This document shows positions 8,838 to 20,796 of a DNA stretch of 25,309 nt, piece after piece. The position numbers were made by a program, and so were the translations under genes. The notes beneath the pieces are model-generated. The model was not told the DNA's origin, did not search any database, and worked only from the letters and a program-made list of their open reading frames with translations. The DNA comes from Mucidula mucida (taxonomy: Eukaryota > Basidiomycota > Agaricomycetes > Agaricales > Physalacriaceae): positions 1 to 25,309 of the forward strand of contig JADNYV010000495.1 in assembly GCA_015501055.1 (NCBI GenBank), written 5' to 3'. Every line of letters starts with the position of its first letter. The stretch's first letter is position 1.

Positions 8838-9515
8838 GAGACACCAGCAAGCCATACCACCGTGCTTGTTGCTCCCAAGGGCAAAAACAAATTACATTGT
8901 GACAGGCAATCCTTCTTGTGTCGTGACAAGAAGCGCGTCGGCAACAAGAGTTTCTACGAAGCGACTTATCAGTGGCTCACCTAGAGTACTGACCGCAAAG
9001 CTTGTGTTTTCGCACCGAAATCATCTGTCCATCCCCAAAAAAAGTCAGTTCACACTCATTGCCATGTAGAGTCAAGCCACTATGCCATCTTCCCCACGCC
9101 CAGGATCCAAGAAACGCTCCGAGCTCGACCAGACAAGACACAAGCACTGACATTTAGAGTCAGAGGTAGCAGCAGCCAGCTTGGAACGGCCTGCCATATC
9201 AAATCTAGCGAAGAAAAAGTCTTACAGTACCTCCAAAAAGACAAGAAAAAGTTGTTCTCTTACGAGGAAACTAACAGACAGCGGCTAAGCCATACTTGCT
9301 CTTCGTCCTGAATTGAAATGGAATCTGTGACGTATCAGTAAACTCAAAAAGGAGGACTCGGGTGTAAAATTGCTCTACCAAGTTGAATGAGGCGGTGCGC
9401 TGACACACAAGTTGGGCTTGTGCGCCACCACTACTAGCCGCTAGCAGCAAAACATTGCTGTAACCTTGAAACAGATGCGTAGAGGCCGTCAGACCATGCT
9501 GCCTTGAAGCCATGG
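8838..9515. repeat. Diverged tandem duplication, copy B
   Basis: This is the second copy of the unit at 7938-8735, in the same orientation and slightly shorter. The longest shared stretch is GGCGGTGCGCTGAC followed by a near-identical TTGTGCGCCACC (9391-9432), which on the minus strand could be read in both copies as a peptide like GGAQA-L--QRTA. That frame is not kept open around it in a way that supports a gene. The copy could be a degraded duplicated gene fragment or a non-coding repeat. Confidence 0.65.
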
Positions 9516-9650
9516 CAGACAAGTTCACTTGTGAACGCCTCGGCATGACTAAGCGATGAGGATTTTGGTCGAGTAACGTTATTGAGACTCCAAGTCTGGC
9601 ATCTGCAGCGCAGGATCAACCATTTGGATTCGATGTAGGATCTTGTTTTA

Positions 9651-9870
9651 AGCAGCGGCGACCGTTAGACCATCCCACCTCGGGGAGTCTACAGAAACAC
9701 AAGTAAAGTAGCACCTTACGCCCGCGGACCATCTTTCACGAATGTCGGCCACGTCAAGCTAAGAAAAACTGATCAAAGTTCGAAAGCGCAGAGCCCGGGA
9801 AAAACAAAACAAGGTCATGGATGGAATGCGTGTAGGTAGCAGCGAGCATCTAAGCCATACTGCCGCAAGT
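9651..9870. repeat. Partial third repeat segment
   Basis: Two further motif hits resemble the ends of copies A and B: a GTTAGACCATCCCACCTCG segment near 9663 resembling the GTCAGACCATGCTGCCTCG element, and CTAAGCCATACTGCCGCAAG near 9850 resembling the GAGCCATACTGC element of copy A (about 8452). The sequence between them is not clearly alignable, so I call this only a remnant. Confidence 0.4.
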
Positions 9871-10442
9871 CGAAATGTCCGAAGGCATCGGAGTAAGACA
9901 AACACGGCTGCCCAAAAATATCAATGCTCATAGCCTTCCCACCGACCTCCTCGTTCGTATCCAAAGATTCGAATTCAGGGACTTCCAAGCAGGTTTGCCC
10001 TTCAAAATAATTTCCAGCACAATCATTAGGAAGTGAAGCTGCTGAGCCACGCGGGTCCTGCATGCTACTCGCCACAAGGCTGGTTCTGATGTCATCATTC
10101 ACAGGTTCAAAGCTATCGCGTTCTTCAGTTCATCGAGGCCAGGCACCACTGCCCGCGCATCCACACAGATAATCATGTACGCATCATCTATTTCTCGGAC
10201 ATTATGGTACCGTACAAGTACAAAAAAGATCGGCGCGATGAGCTATAGATAACTAGTGTCCGAGTGGATAGCTGGATAGACTGTGCAAAGGATCGAAACA
10301 TAGTACAATGGATGGAGGACTATCTATTATATCGCGAGCGTGTAAAAAAATCGTGAAAGATATGGGTGTGTAAAATAGTGGTAGTAGTCATAAAAAGATC
10401 ATCACGAAGAAACCAGAGAGGAAAAGCCCACAAACATCATCA

Positions 10443-13400
10443 TCAAGGCGGTGGTTTGCGCTTGAGCAGACCTTTCCGTAAAGAAAACACCTTCTTTCGA
10501 GGCTCTGGTGTCTTCTCCTCATGCGTCGCTCCTAGATTACGCCTGCTCGAAATATTACTCTGCATTCTCCGCATAGCAACGCCACCCTCCTCCGTAGCAA
10601 AGTCGAACCCACGGTGGACCGACCTGATCCCCGTCGACATGTCCGTACGGCTCGCAGACCGCACATCGGCCGACGACGAGCCTTGATTTGGGTGCCGTAT
10701 GTTCGACGTCCGGGGCGGCACCGACGCATAACTGGACCTCGACGTTCTTCTAGACAAAGCATCGTCTTGATCGGTTGGTACCTCCCTCTTCATAGCCTTC
10801 AACCCACGTCCATCGAGATACGCATCACGCGCAAGGTCGCGATGAGGATCAGTCTTGGCGATGTACCGTAGAATGTCGATGTCGTTGGGAACGAAACCAA
10901 ACTGCCATGCCTTGGCGACGTATCTCGGCAGTAGAGCGACACAGACCGTGATGGGCATCGATAGCCAGAAAATCGCCGACTGGAACAAAAAGCGATTGTT
11001 TCCGTATACCAGAGTGACGAACCAGCCCGGAGAAATGGCATTGTAGACAACCTATGATTAGTCAGATGCAAATTGATGCAAGTGGACAGAACAGCGTACA
11101 GTGAAGAGGAACAACAACACGATACCGAGAGCAACGGCGAAGAAAACCCATCCAGTCCAAACGTTGGTGTTGAGCCCATTGTAAAGATTGGCCACGAAGA
11201 CAGCAGAGAACACCATGGCCTACGCCAACCAGTTAATCAAGTGCGGTAGACAATGAGCATTATCTTACAGTCGAAAACTCGAGTAGGTGCTGGTCGTATC
11301 CATCGGCACGAGCAGTTGGAGAGAAGTAGCCGTATAGAATGATGAAGAAGACGATTGCGGACTGAGAACAGTTAGAAATCGCAATAGAAGATTGTTCCTG
11401 CACTTACTTGGTAGACGCCATCGATCATATACACTGCGAACCACTTCATGCCAAACCACTTCCCTTCACGACCATAGCGATACAACTCGGGCAATGCCAT
11501 CAGGGCGTCCGCGTCTACGAAGTGTGGATAAGAACCCAAATCAGGAACGTAAGTATATCGAGCGTACCAACTAGACGATCGAAGAGTCCAATGGCAATAA
11601 CGGGAGCGATGGTCCAGAAAGAGTTCCAGAACAACAAGTAGGTGTAGTCGAAAACACTGAAGCACAATGAGCACCACGTCCAGAGACCAATAACATCAAA
11701 ACGTACTAATTTGAGCTCCACCCACAGTAAATCTGGAACCACCAAAGCACACCGATACATACGATGTTCTTGTAAAAGAAATTGAGGATCCTATCATATG
11801 ATAAGATATCGATTCTCCGAGAAGGAAGACCAAGCTTACATGTTTCCATTCCGCGCATACGACCAATGCCCGTGAACGAGTAATAACCTCTTCAAGAACC
11901 TGAACTGGGCGATAGCGTAATCCGACGCGTTGACAGCCTGGAGACCTTCTTCACCCGATATACCCACACCAACATCGGCAGCCTGATAGACTCGTGAGCA
12001 CCTTCAGACTTTGCGCACATGAGTAAACTGACCTGAATCATGCTAACATCGTTAGCGCCGTCGCCAATTGCCAGTGTCATAGCGCCGAGGCCATCCTTGA
12101 CAAGCCTCACAACTAATGCTTTCTGTAACGGGGAGACACGACAGCAAATAACGCCCTCGCAGAGCATAGCCAACCTCAGAAGTAGGCTCTTGTGGTCCTC
12201 GTCTCCCAAAGCCTGGAGTGGGATCAGTATTGTCCCACAGTCAAGACGCAGTCAGAACACGCACATATCCCAAGGCTGAGCCGTCAATCACCAAAACAAA
12301 CCCGCCTGGTCTGTCTCCGTTGTTAGGGCCCACTATCGACGAAATACCAGTCTCCACCCGCCGCAGAGGAACGGGACGATCATTCTCTCCTCCAGTTCGT
12401 GTCCGTTGAAGCGAGAGTGTCTTTTCTACAACTGCACCATCGTCATCCAGGATACCGCTCTCAGGGAAAAACTCCTCTACAGCATTGACCATCTGCTGGT
12501 AAATGGGACGTGAATGATCGTTACCGCCTCGAATGACAATGATGTTGGACTCCTTGCCGATCAGGTTGGTACTATGTCCGATAGCTAGAAAATCGTAACG
12601 TTAGATGATCCTACACACGAGAAAAGGACACCGACCAATAGCGGTTTCGAGTTTGTCACCAGTTGCAACCCAGATTTTGATGCCAGCCCTCTTGAGATCA
12701 GCAATCGCCTCGGGAACCCCATCCTGTAGACTGTCCTCGATCGCAGTCGCGCCCAACAGCCGCAAATCATACTCCAGTTCTGCAGAAACCTTTTCGATTT
12801 TTTCCTCACGCTCTTCCAACGCAACAGTCGCTTCATGATACCGCTCACTCCATTCCCTGTACTCATCCTCTATGATGTAGTTAGTGATTAGAACGAGAAG
12901 TCCTGGAAAAGGCGCACCTTGAACGACACGATATGCCAACGTTAGCGTTCTCAAACCACCGTTCGCAAACTCGCTGAGATCGGCCTCAGTCTGCTCTCTC
13001 AAGGCCTCATCTCCCTTAGCCCTAAGCCTCTCGTACACGACATTATCGGCGCCCTTCATCAGCAAGAAAAGCCGTCCGTCCTCGTCATCTAGTTTCCTGA
13101 CAACAACTGACATCCTCTTTCTAGCACTCGTGAACTCCAAAATATTCAGCAACTCGTATCGATCCACGTCGTCGGGCCCAGTAGAGAACGGAGTCTGAAG
13201 AGTAAGGACTTCCCGATCTCGACCACGGAAGATGTACCCCGCGTCCGCGGCAGCCTGGACAAGAGCGGCTTCGTCGGGACTTTGAGCTTTGTAGTCGATC
13301 TTGCCAGTTTCGCGATCGATGGAAGTGAGAACTGTATGGCACAATGCGAGCACCGAGAAAAACCCATGTAGTGCACGCGCGTGCTCGGCTGACAACGAGG

Positions 13401-15339
13401 GAGAAGTGGCAACAGCAGCAGCGATGTCCGCCTCGAGGGCAGCGCTGTGGAATCGTACTTCAGGCTTGGGTACAGTCACTGTCGCAGTTGCTGAGGAAGA
13501 GTCTGTACTGCTGGCTTGCTCTGCTTCGGGGATAACGGCTGTCGATGTAGAAGGAACTGCAACCTCTTCAACATCGCCAGAGTACACCTTGCCGTTGATT
13601 GAACACTTTCGGAAGATCATTTGGTTCTATAGAGATTGTCAGTACAAACGAATCTAGAAAAGGGGGGAAGTGGTATCTCACCTGTGTGAGGGTACCCGTT
13701 TTGTCCGAGAAGATATACTCGATTTGTCCAAGATCGTCGCTCAAATTCCAACTCCTCGCAAGTGTCGCCTGTCCGGACTTCTCGTAGTAAATCTCTGTAT
13801 CGAAGTAGATGAACGCGGCTTGGCATGTGCGTACGAACTCGATTGAGATGTAAAGGGAAATGGGAACAATATTCTGAAAGGTAATGAGTGCGAAGGCCCA
13901 TGTAACGAGGCCATTAATGGAGGGATTGTCGTCAGATTGGTTGTCGCCGTAAAGCCATGGAGCGCCCTCAGGGTATTGCTGGTGCTCAAGAACGGAGTCC
14001 ACAATAGCGCAAGCAACGGCCATACAAGCGAGGATGAGAAGATTGATAAATCTATGGCGTGTCAAAATATGCCGATATCAATAGAAATGACACCCACACT
14101 TGAGGATTCATCTGTCTCTCCACCTTGCTCCGCTTACTCGGCGTCCCGCCAGAATTGAGTACAATCTTCGAGTCCTCGCCTGTGAACAGAACGAGCCCAA
14201 TAACCCAGCCCGTATTCCGTAAGACCGTGCCCCTCAGCAGTGTCATCTGAATGTCTCCGGGAACAATTTCGTCATTCATCTTGACCGCCGCGTTAAGCTT
14301 GAACATGTTATTGTCTGGGCGATCGCAGTCGACAGTAAACTTGCTCGCTGCACACGCTTTCGCGGAGGTCAGATGCGTCAAGCTGGGGACGGCGTTTCTG
14401 GATTTGAGATTGGTCTCGCCGTCAAGGTTTTTTGTCTCGACAAACGCGACATTCTCCTCCTCGGAAGTGGCACAGATTAGGATATCGGCGGGAAGAGATT
14501 CGTTGTCGAGAATTTTGACAAAGTCGCCCACACGAACGTCCTCCCACATGAGCTTCTTCCAGTGAGGATGGGCCGTTGCGTGATGCCCAAACAAATGCAG
14601 GCGGTGATGCTCCTCCTTGGGAATGGTGGCAGCGATCTCATCATCGAACTCGATTTCAGCAGTAGTAGGAGATTGAGGAACAGGTTCCGCCAAATTGGAA
14701 TCTGGCATGCCCTCCGCCTTTTCGACATCTGGAGTATTCGCCCTTTTCGATTTGAAGCGTCGGGGAATGATGTTTACGTTGCGAAGAAAGTCGCGGGATT
14801 TGGAAGCGGAAACGTTCGGGTTGCTCCACTCACCGCCCGAGAGAACGCGGATGGTTGATCGGTTGACCCTACTATCGGACTGATGGCGTTTGATGTCTTC
14901 GTAGCCATCCTTGAGTGCAGTGATAGCGAGAACGACGAGGAGGGGGAAAATGACAAGTCCGGGAGATATGGTCGAGAATTTGGGGAAGAACTGGAGAATG
15001 GCTATACCAGCAAAAAAGCTACCAAGGGGTGAGATAATAGATCAAGACCGAGAAAATGAACACGCACATATTCGCAATACGCCTAAACTGCTCGAGTAAA
15101 TTCCGCGGCAGGAACGTGATGACCGTGTACTTGGACGTGATGACCTGGTTCGTCTTGTAGACGTGCTCCTTCTTCATGCGACCCTTGTGGTCGCGATAAT
15201 CATCTGGTAGCGGCTCATTGACGAAGACAGTACGCCTGGGCCCCGGCTCCCTCTTGCGCACGAACAGGGTTTCCACGTTGAAGGAGGCGACCTTGTCGTA
15301 CGCGGCGCCGATGCGGTGCCTTAGGCCTGTATTGGGCAT
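10443..15339 (-). CDS. P4-ATPase phospholipid flippase, Dnf1/Dnf2 type
   Basis: Fourteen exons: 15068-15339, 14098-15018, 13682-14051, 12918-13626, 12636-12869, 12265-12584, 12033-12212, 11840-11982, 11707-11790, 11568-11656, 11408-11514, 11269-11361, 11100-11219, 10443-11051. Total 1416 aa. P4-ATPases move phospholipids from the outer/luminal to the cytosolic leaflet, normally with a Cdc50-family subunit, at plasma membrane, Golgi and endosomes. Seen: an N-terminal cytosolic segment, TM1 after [10 protein letters not shown], the actuator-domain DGET at 290-293, QMNPQV before TM3, the phosphorylated Asp514 in [39 protein letters not shown] from 827, [11 protein letters not shown] from 992, then six C-terminal membrane segments including [10 protein letters not shown]. 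The C-terminal tail is about 150 residues, Ser/Arg-rich. Introns are 46-55 nt, all GT-AG. Catalytic motifs are intact. The frame stays open 93 codons upstream of the chosen Met, but that part shows no family similarity. Dnf1/2 is preferred over Drs2 or Neo1 on overall motifs. Confidence 0.95.
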
Positions 15340-16237
15340 CTTGGCCCGTAGATATTTTGCGTCTGATGCTAGTGGTGGTGGCGGTCGGCGAGAAAGATGG
15401 AGGAAGACAAGCACGGAAACTAGAAAGTCATGACAGACACGGATGATGAGAGAGCAAGCCGGTACGGTCACAGCGGTTGACTCGTCGCTTTCACGTAATG
15501 ACTCTGAAACCGGCATCGCCACCCGAAACGCTTTTACCAACTGCCAACACGACGACGACGACGACGAATGAAATTTGCGAGTTGCAATGGACGTTCTGGA
15601 AGAGGGCGAACGCGACAATACGCTGGGCTCTTACCGCTTTTACACGCCTCGCACACGATGGGCCACACTCTACTCGGTGCAACGGGTTATGCACAGCGCC
15701 CGCTGTTCCAACATAAATGCCTTGACATCTCCGCTGAATAGGCGACTACTTTGATTGACGCGTCAAATGCCTCGCGCTGGTCACCATCTTCCATGCTTCT
15801 GCTCACACGCGTCCCGCATCCTCCCCTACAGTCTGTACTACTGCTATCCGTATTGCCGTTACATGTCAATCCGGTTCCATCATATTATGCGTACATGGCT
15901 GTACATGGTTCGGCGTCTTTGTGTTCATCGATAGTGTTTCAGAACTTTTAACCGTCGCTCAACACGTCCAAACGCGTACTCGTGAGTTGGATGACTTCTT
16001 CCGTCAGATTCGCAGTTCGGTCGAATCGCATATTATTCCCACTTTGTGATCTCCCACTACTCATGACTTTCCGATGCTATGTATGGAAAGTACACAAACC
16101 TCAGTTTTCGCTCTGTGATGAAACGATGATGATTGGAAGATTGCAAGTGGAAAGCATTTTATACAGGTGAACGCGATGGCTAAGAAAGTTACAAAAAATG
16201 CGGTGATAATAGTACAATTGCCTTTAGTTTCGATAAA
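15340..16237. other. Flippase promoter / GTPase 3' region
   Basis: This is a 0.9-kb stretch between the flippase start (15339) and the stop codon of the giant GTPase gene (16238), both on the minus strand. It must hold the flippase promoter and 5' untranslated region and the GTPase 3' end. Frames are short and overlapping, and I see no gene. The only structured sequence is the (ACG)6 run at 15549-15566. Confidence 0.5.
15549..15566. repeat. Trinucleotide microsatellite (ACG)x6
   Basis: Six perfect ACG units on the + strand lie about 210 bp upstream of the flippase start codon, in the presumed promoter or 5' leader. It is a short simple repeat with no other assigned role. Confidence 0.85.
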
Positions 16238-17142
16238 TCACCCTTGCATGAGAGCACCTCTGGGCTTTCGCAGTGATTCCGCAATGCTCAAGAATGTAGT
16301 AGCCAGTCGAACCTACAGCGAGTCACAATCAATAATCCATCAACGCTCTCAACGCGGCACTTACACTATCCAAAGCTTCGGAGAATGAAGAATCGATACG
16401 AGACCCAACCGGAGCGTTTGGATCAACTGGTGCGCTAGCTTGAATATCCAGAGCGAGCCGTGCCATACGACGTAGAACTTCCGGACCTGTTCCGAAGGAA
16501 ACGGTGTGTAGAGACAACGGTTTCCTTCACAAGAGTCAGAATTCGTTGACCGTGCAATGAAGACCTACCCTAATGTGATCGACGCTCGGCATAGGTCCTG
16601 CACCTTCGCATCGGGAAGAGAGCATTCTCCGTCAGACAGGAAAATCACAACCGGGGTACTGTCAAAGTACCTTAGTCGGGTCGGCCACAGCCAATGAAAG
16701 TGCAACGATACCGTTCTGTGCTCCAATGCTGACGCATTACGACCTTCGCAGCATCGAGCGCTGATCCAAAGTCGGTACCGCCCCCCGCCCCGTAACGTAA
16801 TACAGTATTGAGAAGACCTTCGGGTGTGCTTGTAAAGTCATTCACAAGTACCGTGCTCGGGGTATGGTCAAAGAGGATGACACTGTAAGCATCTCTCCGG
16901 TTCGTTGGTGCTGCTTGAGCTTGACCGGTAACAGCAGCACGCCTCGAAGTCCAAAAACCATACAGTGCTGAGCAGACAGCACCCAAACGATTGTTCGCCA
17001 CTCTTTGAATTTGCGCCGTGACCGGAGTGTTGGGAAGCGGCAGGCGATCTGAAATTGACATCGAGCCAGACCTATGTAGGATACTGTAAGATTGATACCC
17101 GTAATCTTCTGTCAGTGCACATACCTGTCGATAACGAAGATG
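16238..17142 (-). other. C-terminal von Willebrand factor A domain
   Basis: Exons 40-44 encode a vWA domain with a complete metal-ion-dependent adhesion site: D-x-S-x-S in VIFVIDRSGSMS (about residues 1956-1960), the Thr in AGGGTDFGSAL, and the third Asp in VIFLSDGE. Intracellular vWA domains mediate protein-protein contacts in large complexes. The frame is unbroken through this domain. It ends shortly after the helix SIAESLRKPRGALMQG. The family-matching end uses the final intron 16313-16364; reading through that intron would instead stop at 16329. Confidence 0.85.
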
Positions 17143-17412
17143 CTAGAAGGCATGAGTATAGGAATGATATGGCAAATCGGCGAGACTTACACATGAAAAG
17201 CCTGCTGAAGTACTGCTGGATTCTTGCAAGGAAAGACGTGACCATCGTGCGAGCGATAACCAAGTCCAACATTGCGGTCCGACGTCTCTGGGGCGTGGAA
17301 CAGGGGTAAGATACAATGCGACGGCTGCGCTTGCGTATTCGGTCCTGCCTTGTGCTCTGGACCTGGACCAGTCTTCAGCACCGAACCGAGACGATGAATG
17401 TCTGCGAACTAC

Positions 17413-19230
17413 CTGGACACATAGCATCACTAATTGAAGTTATTAGCTGCTCGAAACCTTTGATAAAGTTCACTAACCACTTGGCAAAGTTGGCCTGATC
17501 GTCACGAGAGTAGGGATCTGTTCGGTATTCAAGAAGACGTTCAATACAGCTACATAAAGTACTGGTCACCTTTGAAACCTTGGATACACATTCAGTGGGA
17601 TGTCTTCTGGGATGCAACAAGAATCATACCTGAGCGTCTCCAAAAGAGTGAGTGAGAAATCCAGTCTTTAGGCTTATTCGGGTTGGGATTGAATCGCACG
17701 TTTCCCTCGACATGGCAGACTTCGGTTCCTGCGCAGCGACCATCTTTGGTTCGGCAGTAATCCAAGTGAACGTGTCGGCCAAGGTTGCTACAGACGAGAT
17801 TACATATCATCGGTGCTCCGTCGTCTTCTGATCCATACTTGTGACCATCAACCTCGAGTGTCGTACCGGCGGGTCCGTCAATGGCCCATCGCGCCTTGGA
17901 CATCGATCCGTGACTAGTCTCGTGAAACTGTTGCGGGTGCCCTGAGAACTGATGAGATACTATCATTGGCAGTCTACGGAGGGTCGCACCGAGTGGCAGG
18001 GTACAGAAGTAGCCGCAGTTATCGCAACTACACTCAAGCTGAGCATGCAAGTCTCGAAAGGATAGGCTCAACGCCTACCTCGCTTCACAGAAATGTACAC
18101 GAGTGGGATCCGTCGTATGAAGGTGCGGACCCCTATGATGTTACTCTCTGGAAGGAATGACAATGGCACACTTCAGCCTCTTCGCGACTGACACCGTCCG
18201 TGAGCGAAGAGAGCTCTAATGCATATTACACTACGCACCCTGAGAGTACTATGGAATAGACTATCAGTAAGAATTCGGTTATACAACAACGAGGACGCGC
18301 ACCTTCGTATACTCGAACGTTTCATGGCGTCCCGTGAAAGTCGCCTTGATGGATTGTGGAGCCGTCTCAATATCGCAGCTTCCGGGGGAGGAGCATAAAG
18401 CCATGCAAGAGTGCTCTTGACTTCATAAACGTCATGTCAATACGAGGCCGAGCATGTATGGTTCCAAGCTCACCCGCATAGATGAACGGCATTGGGACTC
18501 TGCGCATGCAGATGATCATCGGAAGCACAGAGTCGTTTGCAGAGCTCGCATGTTATCGGACACATCCGATTCTCACATACATGAGTCTCATGATCCTCGT
18601 CACTATAGAAAGACTTATGAGAACACGTCTGAATGCGACTGCGCAGCGATGAACATACCTCGAGATCGTGCACGTATTCTTGCACGTATACCTCTTACCG
18701 CCGGATAACTTCACGTTCTGAAGACTGCATGGCTAATCGGCACGTATCAATCGATCCTGAGATCAGGTGAAAGAAACAAGACCTACCTGACCACAGGCAT
18801 GGTTTTTGGAATCACACAAATGATCACCTTCATGTCCAGAAACCTGTGTACAATCTCCCAAGCACCCAGGCCGACCCCTGAGTCCACATGGCTGTCCGCA
18901 AAGATGAGTGTCTACCGCGCATCTGTAGGTGAATCAGTCAAATCCAAGCAAGAATTAGGCCGCGACACGCGTACATGTGCATACCACTATGCCCCGCTCT
19001 ATAGAAGCAACTCAGTATTCCTGCCGATTCGTTGAAAGGGAGAACGTACGGATAGCCGCAGGACTTTGGTTCTTCTTCGTGTTCGTCTACGTACTCACAA
19101 GCCTGGGGGCAGTTGTGGCTCGTCCGACAATCATGTTGGACGTCAGAATCATGTCGCCGGTTCCCTACACACAAGAGATTGCACGAGGCACATTTCATGC
19201 GACATAGCTCGACGCCTGACTTCAGATCGA
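17413..19230 (-). other. Cys/His-rich region of the giant protein
   Basis: Exons 26-38 encode a long stretch with closely spaced Cys and His: CRMKCASCNLLC, HDCRTSHNCPQACEY, CGYPAGHSGMH, CGQPCGL, CLGDCTQVSGHEGDHLC, CENRMCPITCELCKRLC, CGQEHSCMALC, CDNCGYFCTLPLGH. The repeated C-x(2-3)-C and G-H-x(4-5)-H-x-C patterns suggest several zinc-binding modules similar in style to RING or NF-X1-type treble-clef repeats. I cannot assign a named zinc-finger family. The in-frame stop at 18141-18143 lies in this region. Two of its exons are tiny (10 nt at 18239-18248 and 9 nt at 17570-17578). Confidence 0.7.
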
Positions 19231-20022
19231 CCTGTAGCTTCTCGAATTCGCGTCCCAAGTCTGAGATATTTGCGTGACTGGCAGAAAAACGCGAAAGATT
19301 GACCTCGATCCATTGACGGACAAGGTCAATTCTAGCATCGACAAGGCCGTGCAAATATTCAGATAAGCCGACAAACCACTCAGTCTCAGACAGTTGGGCT
19401 CGCATGGTAAATCCTTGCCAAGAACTGGAAAGATCGGAAAGTAACTTGTCCCTATTTGCACGCGAAGACGGAGTGTCCAGCCATAAGACGAAGTTCGCTT
19501 CCACGTCCGGTTGTATGAGTTCATCTGTGTCGAAGTTCTGTGCATCGCATTCAGCGATCCGCAACTGTCACTAGGACAAGATCCTGACCTTTAGCGGTTC
19601 TTCCTGAGGCTCTATCTCTGCAAGACCATACATCATAGCCACCGGGAGTAAATTAGTGAGTTGTTGAGCGCGATGAGCGACCAGCGTCTCTGTTGAAGTA
19701 TTTAAACACCGTACATATTCGCATCAGAAAGCTCTCACGGGAGATTGAACCCCAATCGTTAGCCTATGTCAGAGTAAGAGTCGAATTACCGCGACCATAC
19801 CAGGAAAACGCTGACCTTCAATTTTGCCATGAGAGTCTTGAGAGTTAACAGGAACTGTCCGGCAGCGGGATGTGTAACTGATTGTTGGTCAAGTCGCTTC
19901 CGGAGAGCGTGGAATAAGGTATAGAAATTCTTCGATTCGATAACGGGCCATGGGACGATGTTCAGGCGTCCGGCGTGCAGTCGTGAGATAAAATTTGAGT
20001 CCTGTTCTTCTTGGACGATTTT

Positions 20023-20072
20023 CTAGTGAGACGTCAATCACAAAGCCAGAACGAACAAAGAGGGAGACATGC
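20023..20072 (-). other. GC-AG intron 3 of 3
   Basis: The donor is GCATGT after TTTCAG and the acceptor is CACTAG. Splicing joins EFSLKFQ to KIVQEEQD in phase 0. The preceding exon is only 19 nt (20073-20091). Confidence 0.75.
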
Positions 20073-20729
20073 CTGAAACTTGAGAGAGAACCTAAATATA
20101 CGGTGTAAGAACTGAATTCAGATCAGCAATGCTGGTTGCGTACTCTTTTACAATCTCGTTTTTATCGGAATCGACCACATCCTATGTATAACATTGTTAT
20201 TGATAATCACAGAAACACTTGGACCTAACTCGGACCTTGATGATGATGACAAGAGTCGATTGGAAGAGAGTTGGATTCGCAGCAGGATCAAGTACAGTCG
20301 ACGAAGATTGGAAGGACTGGAATAAGCCGGTTATGTTCCTAGACAGTGCGAAGTTGTTTCTGAAGAGGACCTGCATCCAAGTCAAGACAAATGAAATGTT
20401 CAAGCATGAAATCTCACGAGATTGGATATGGCGGTATTAAAGAGCACAAGCAAAGTGTCTTCTTGCGCCGATCGCTCAATACTGTGAACACCTGTACGAT
20501 TATCAGCACTGTACCCGTTCTTTAAGACTGCTGGTCACTTACCCTCAAAGTCCAAGGCGACAACTAACGCATCATCTGTCGGTGTGCACGATAGCCACAC
20601 TCCCTCTAAGCCTGGTCAGACATGCAAACAAATGAACATGAAGGGCTACCTGTCGTGCGCATGGCACTGCCTGCGAACGAAGAGTCACCAGGTGGTTCAA
20701 GCTGTAACTCTTTCCGACGGACTGTTCAC

Positions 20730-20787
20730 CTGTAGAGCAGCATTGTCAAAATCTTGATTGTGGGTCGATTAAGAACACGTGACTTGC
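20730..20787 (-). other. GC-AG intron 2 of 3
   Basis: The donor is GCAAGT after ATGG and the acceptor is CTACAG. The intron splits the first Gly codon of the P-loop GEQSVGKS. Splicing restores the Walker A motif exactly, which is strong evidence for the non-canonical donor. Confidence 0.8.
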
Positions 20788-20796
20788 CCATGGACG

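Larger units (their letters stand above)
7819..10442. other. 2.6-kb gene-free, repeat-bearing interval
   Basis: No gene is supported between the siderophore synthetase and the flippase. All frames are below 100 codons and most overlap repeat blocks. Positions 7938-9870 hold the diverged tandem duplication described in separate entries. From about 9880 to 10442 I see only the minus-strand downstream region of the flippase gene and unassigned sequence. No tRNA, long terminal repeat or transposase remnant was recognised. Confidence 0.55.

Noticed and set aside
8430..9870. tRNA genes suggested by TATGGCTTAG/ATGGTCTGACGG words on the minus strand
   Set aside because: I could not find matching B boxes, acceptor-stem pairing or anticodon loops at the right spacing.
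9815..10102. 95-codon minus frame near the end of the repeat region
   Set aside because: It overlaps the third repeat segment, has no recognised motif and no clear splice partners; treated as chance.
15340..15618. Open frame extending the flippase 93 codons upstream of its chosen Met
   Set aside because: It is open but Ser/Arg-rich and then hydrophobic, unlike P4-ATPase N-termini. The Met at 15339 leads directly into family-like sequence, so the upstream frame is taken as 5' leader.
16329..16364. C-terminus of the vWA protein ending at the TGA at 16329
   Set aside because: That end is intron read-through; splicing 16313-16364 gives a family-like helix ending at 16238.
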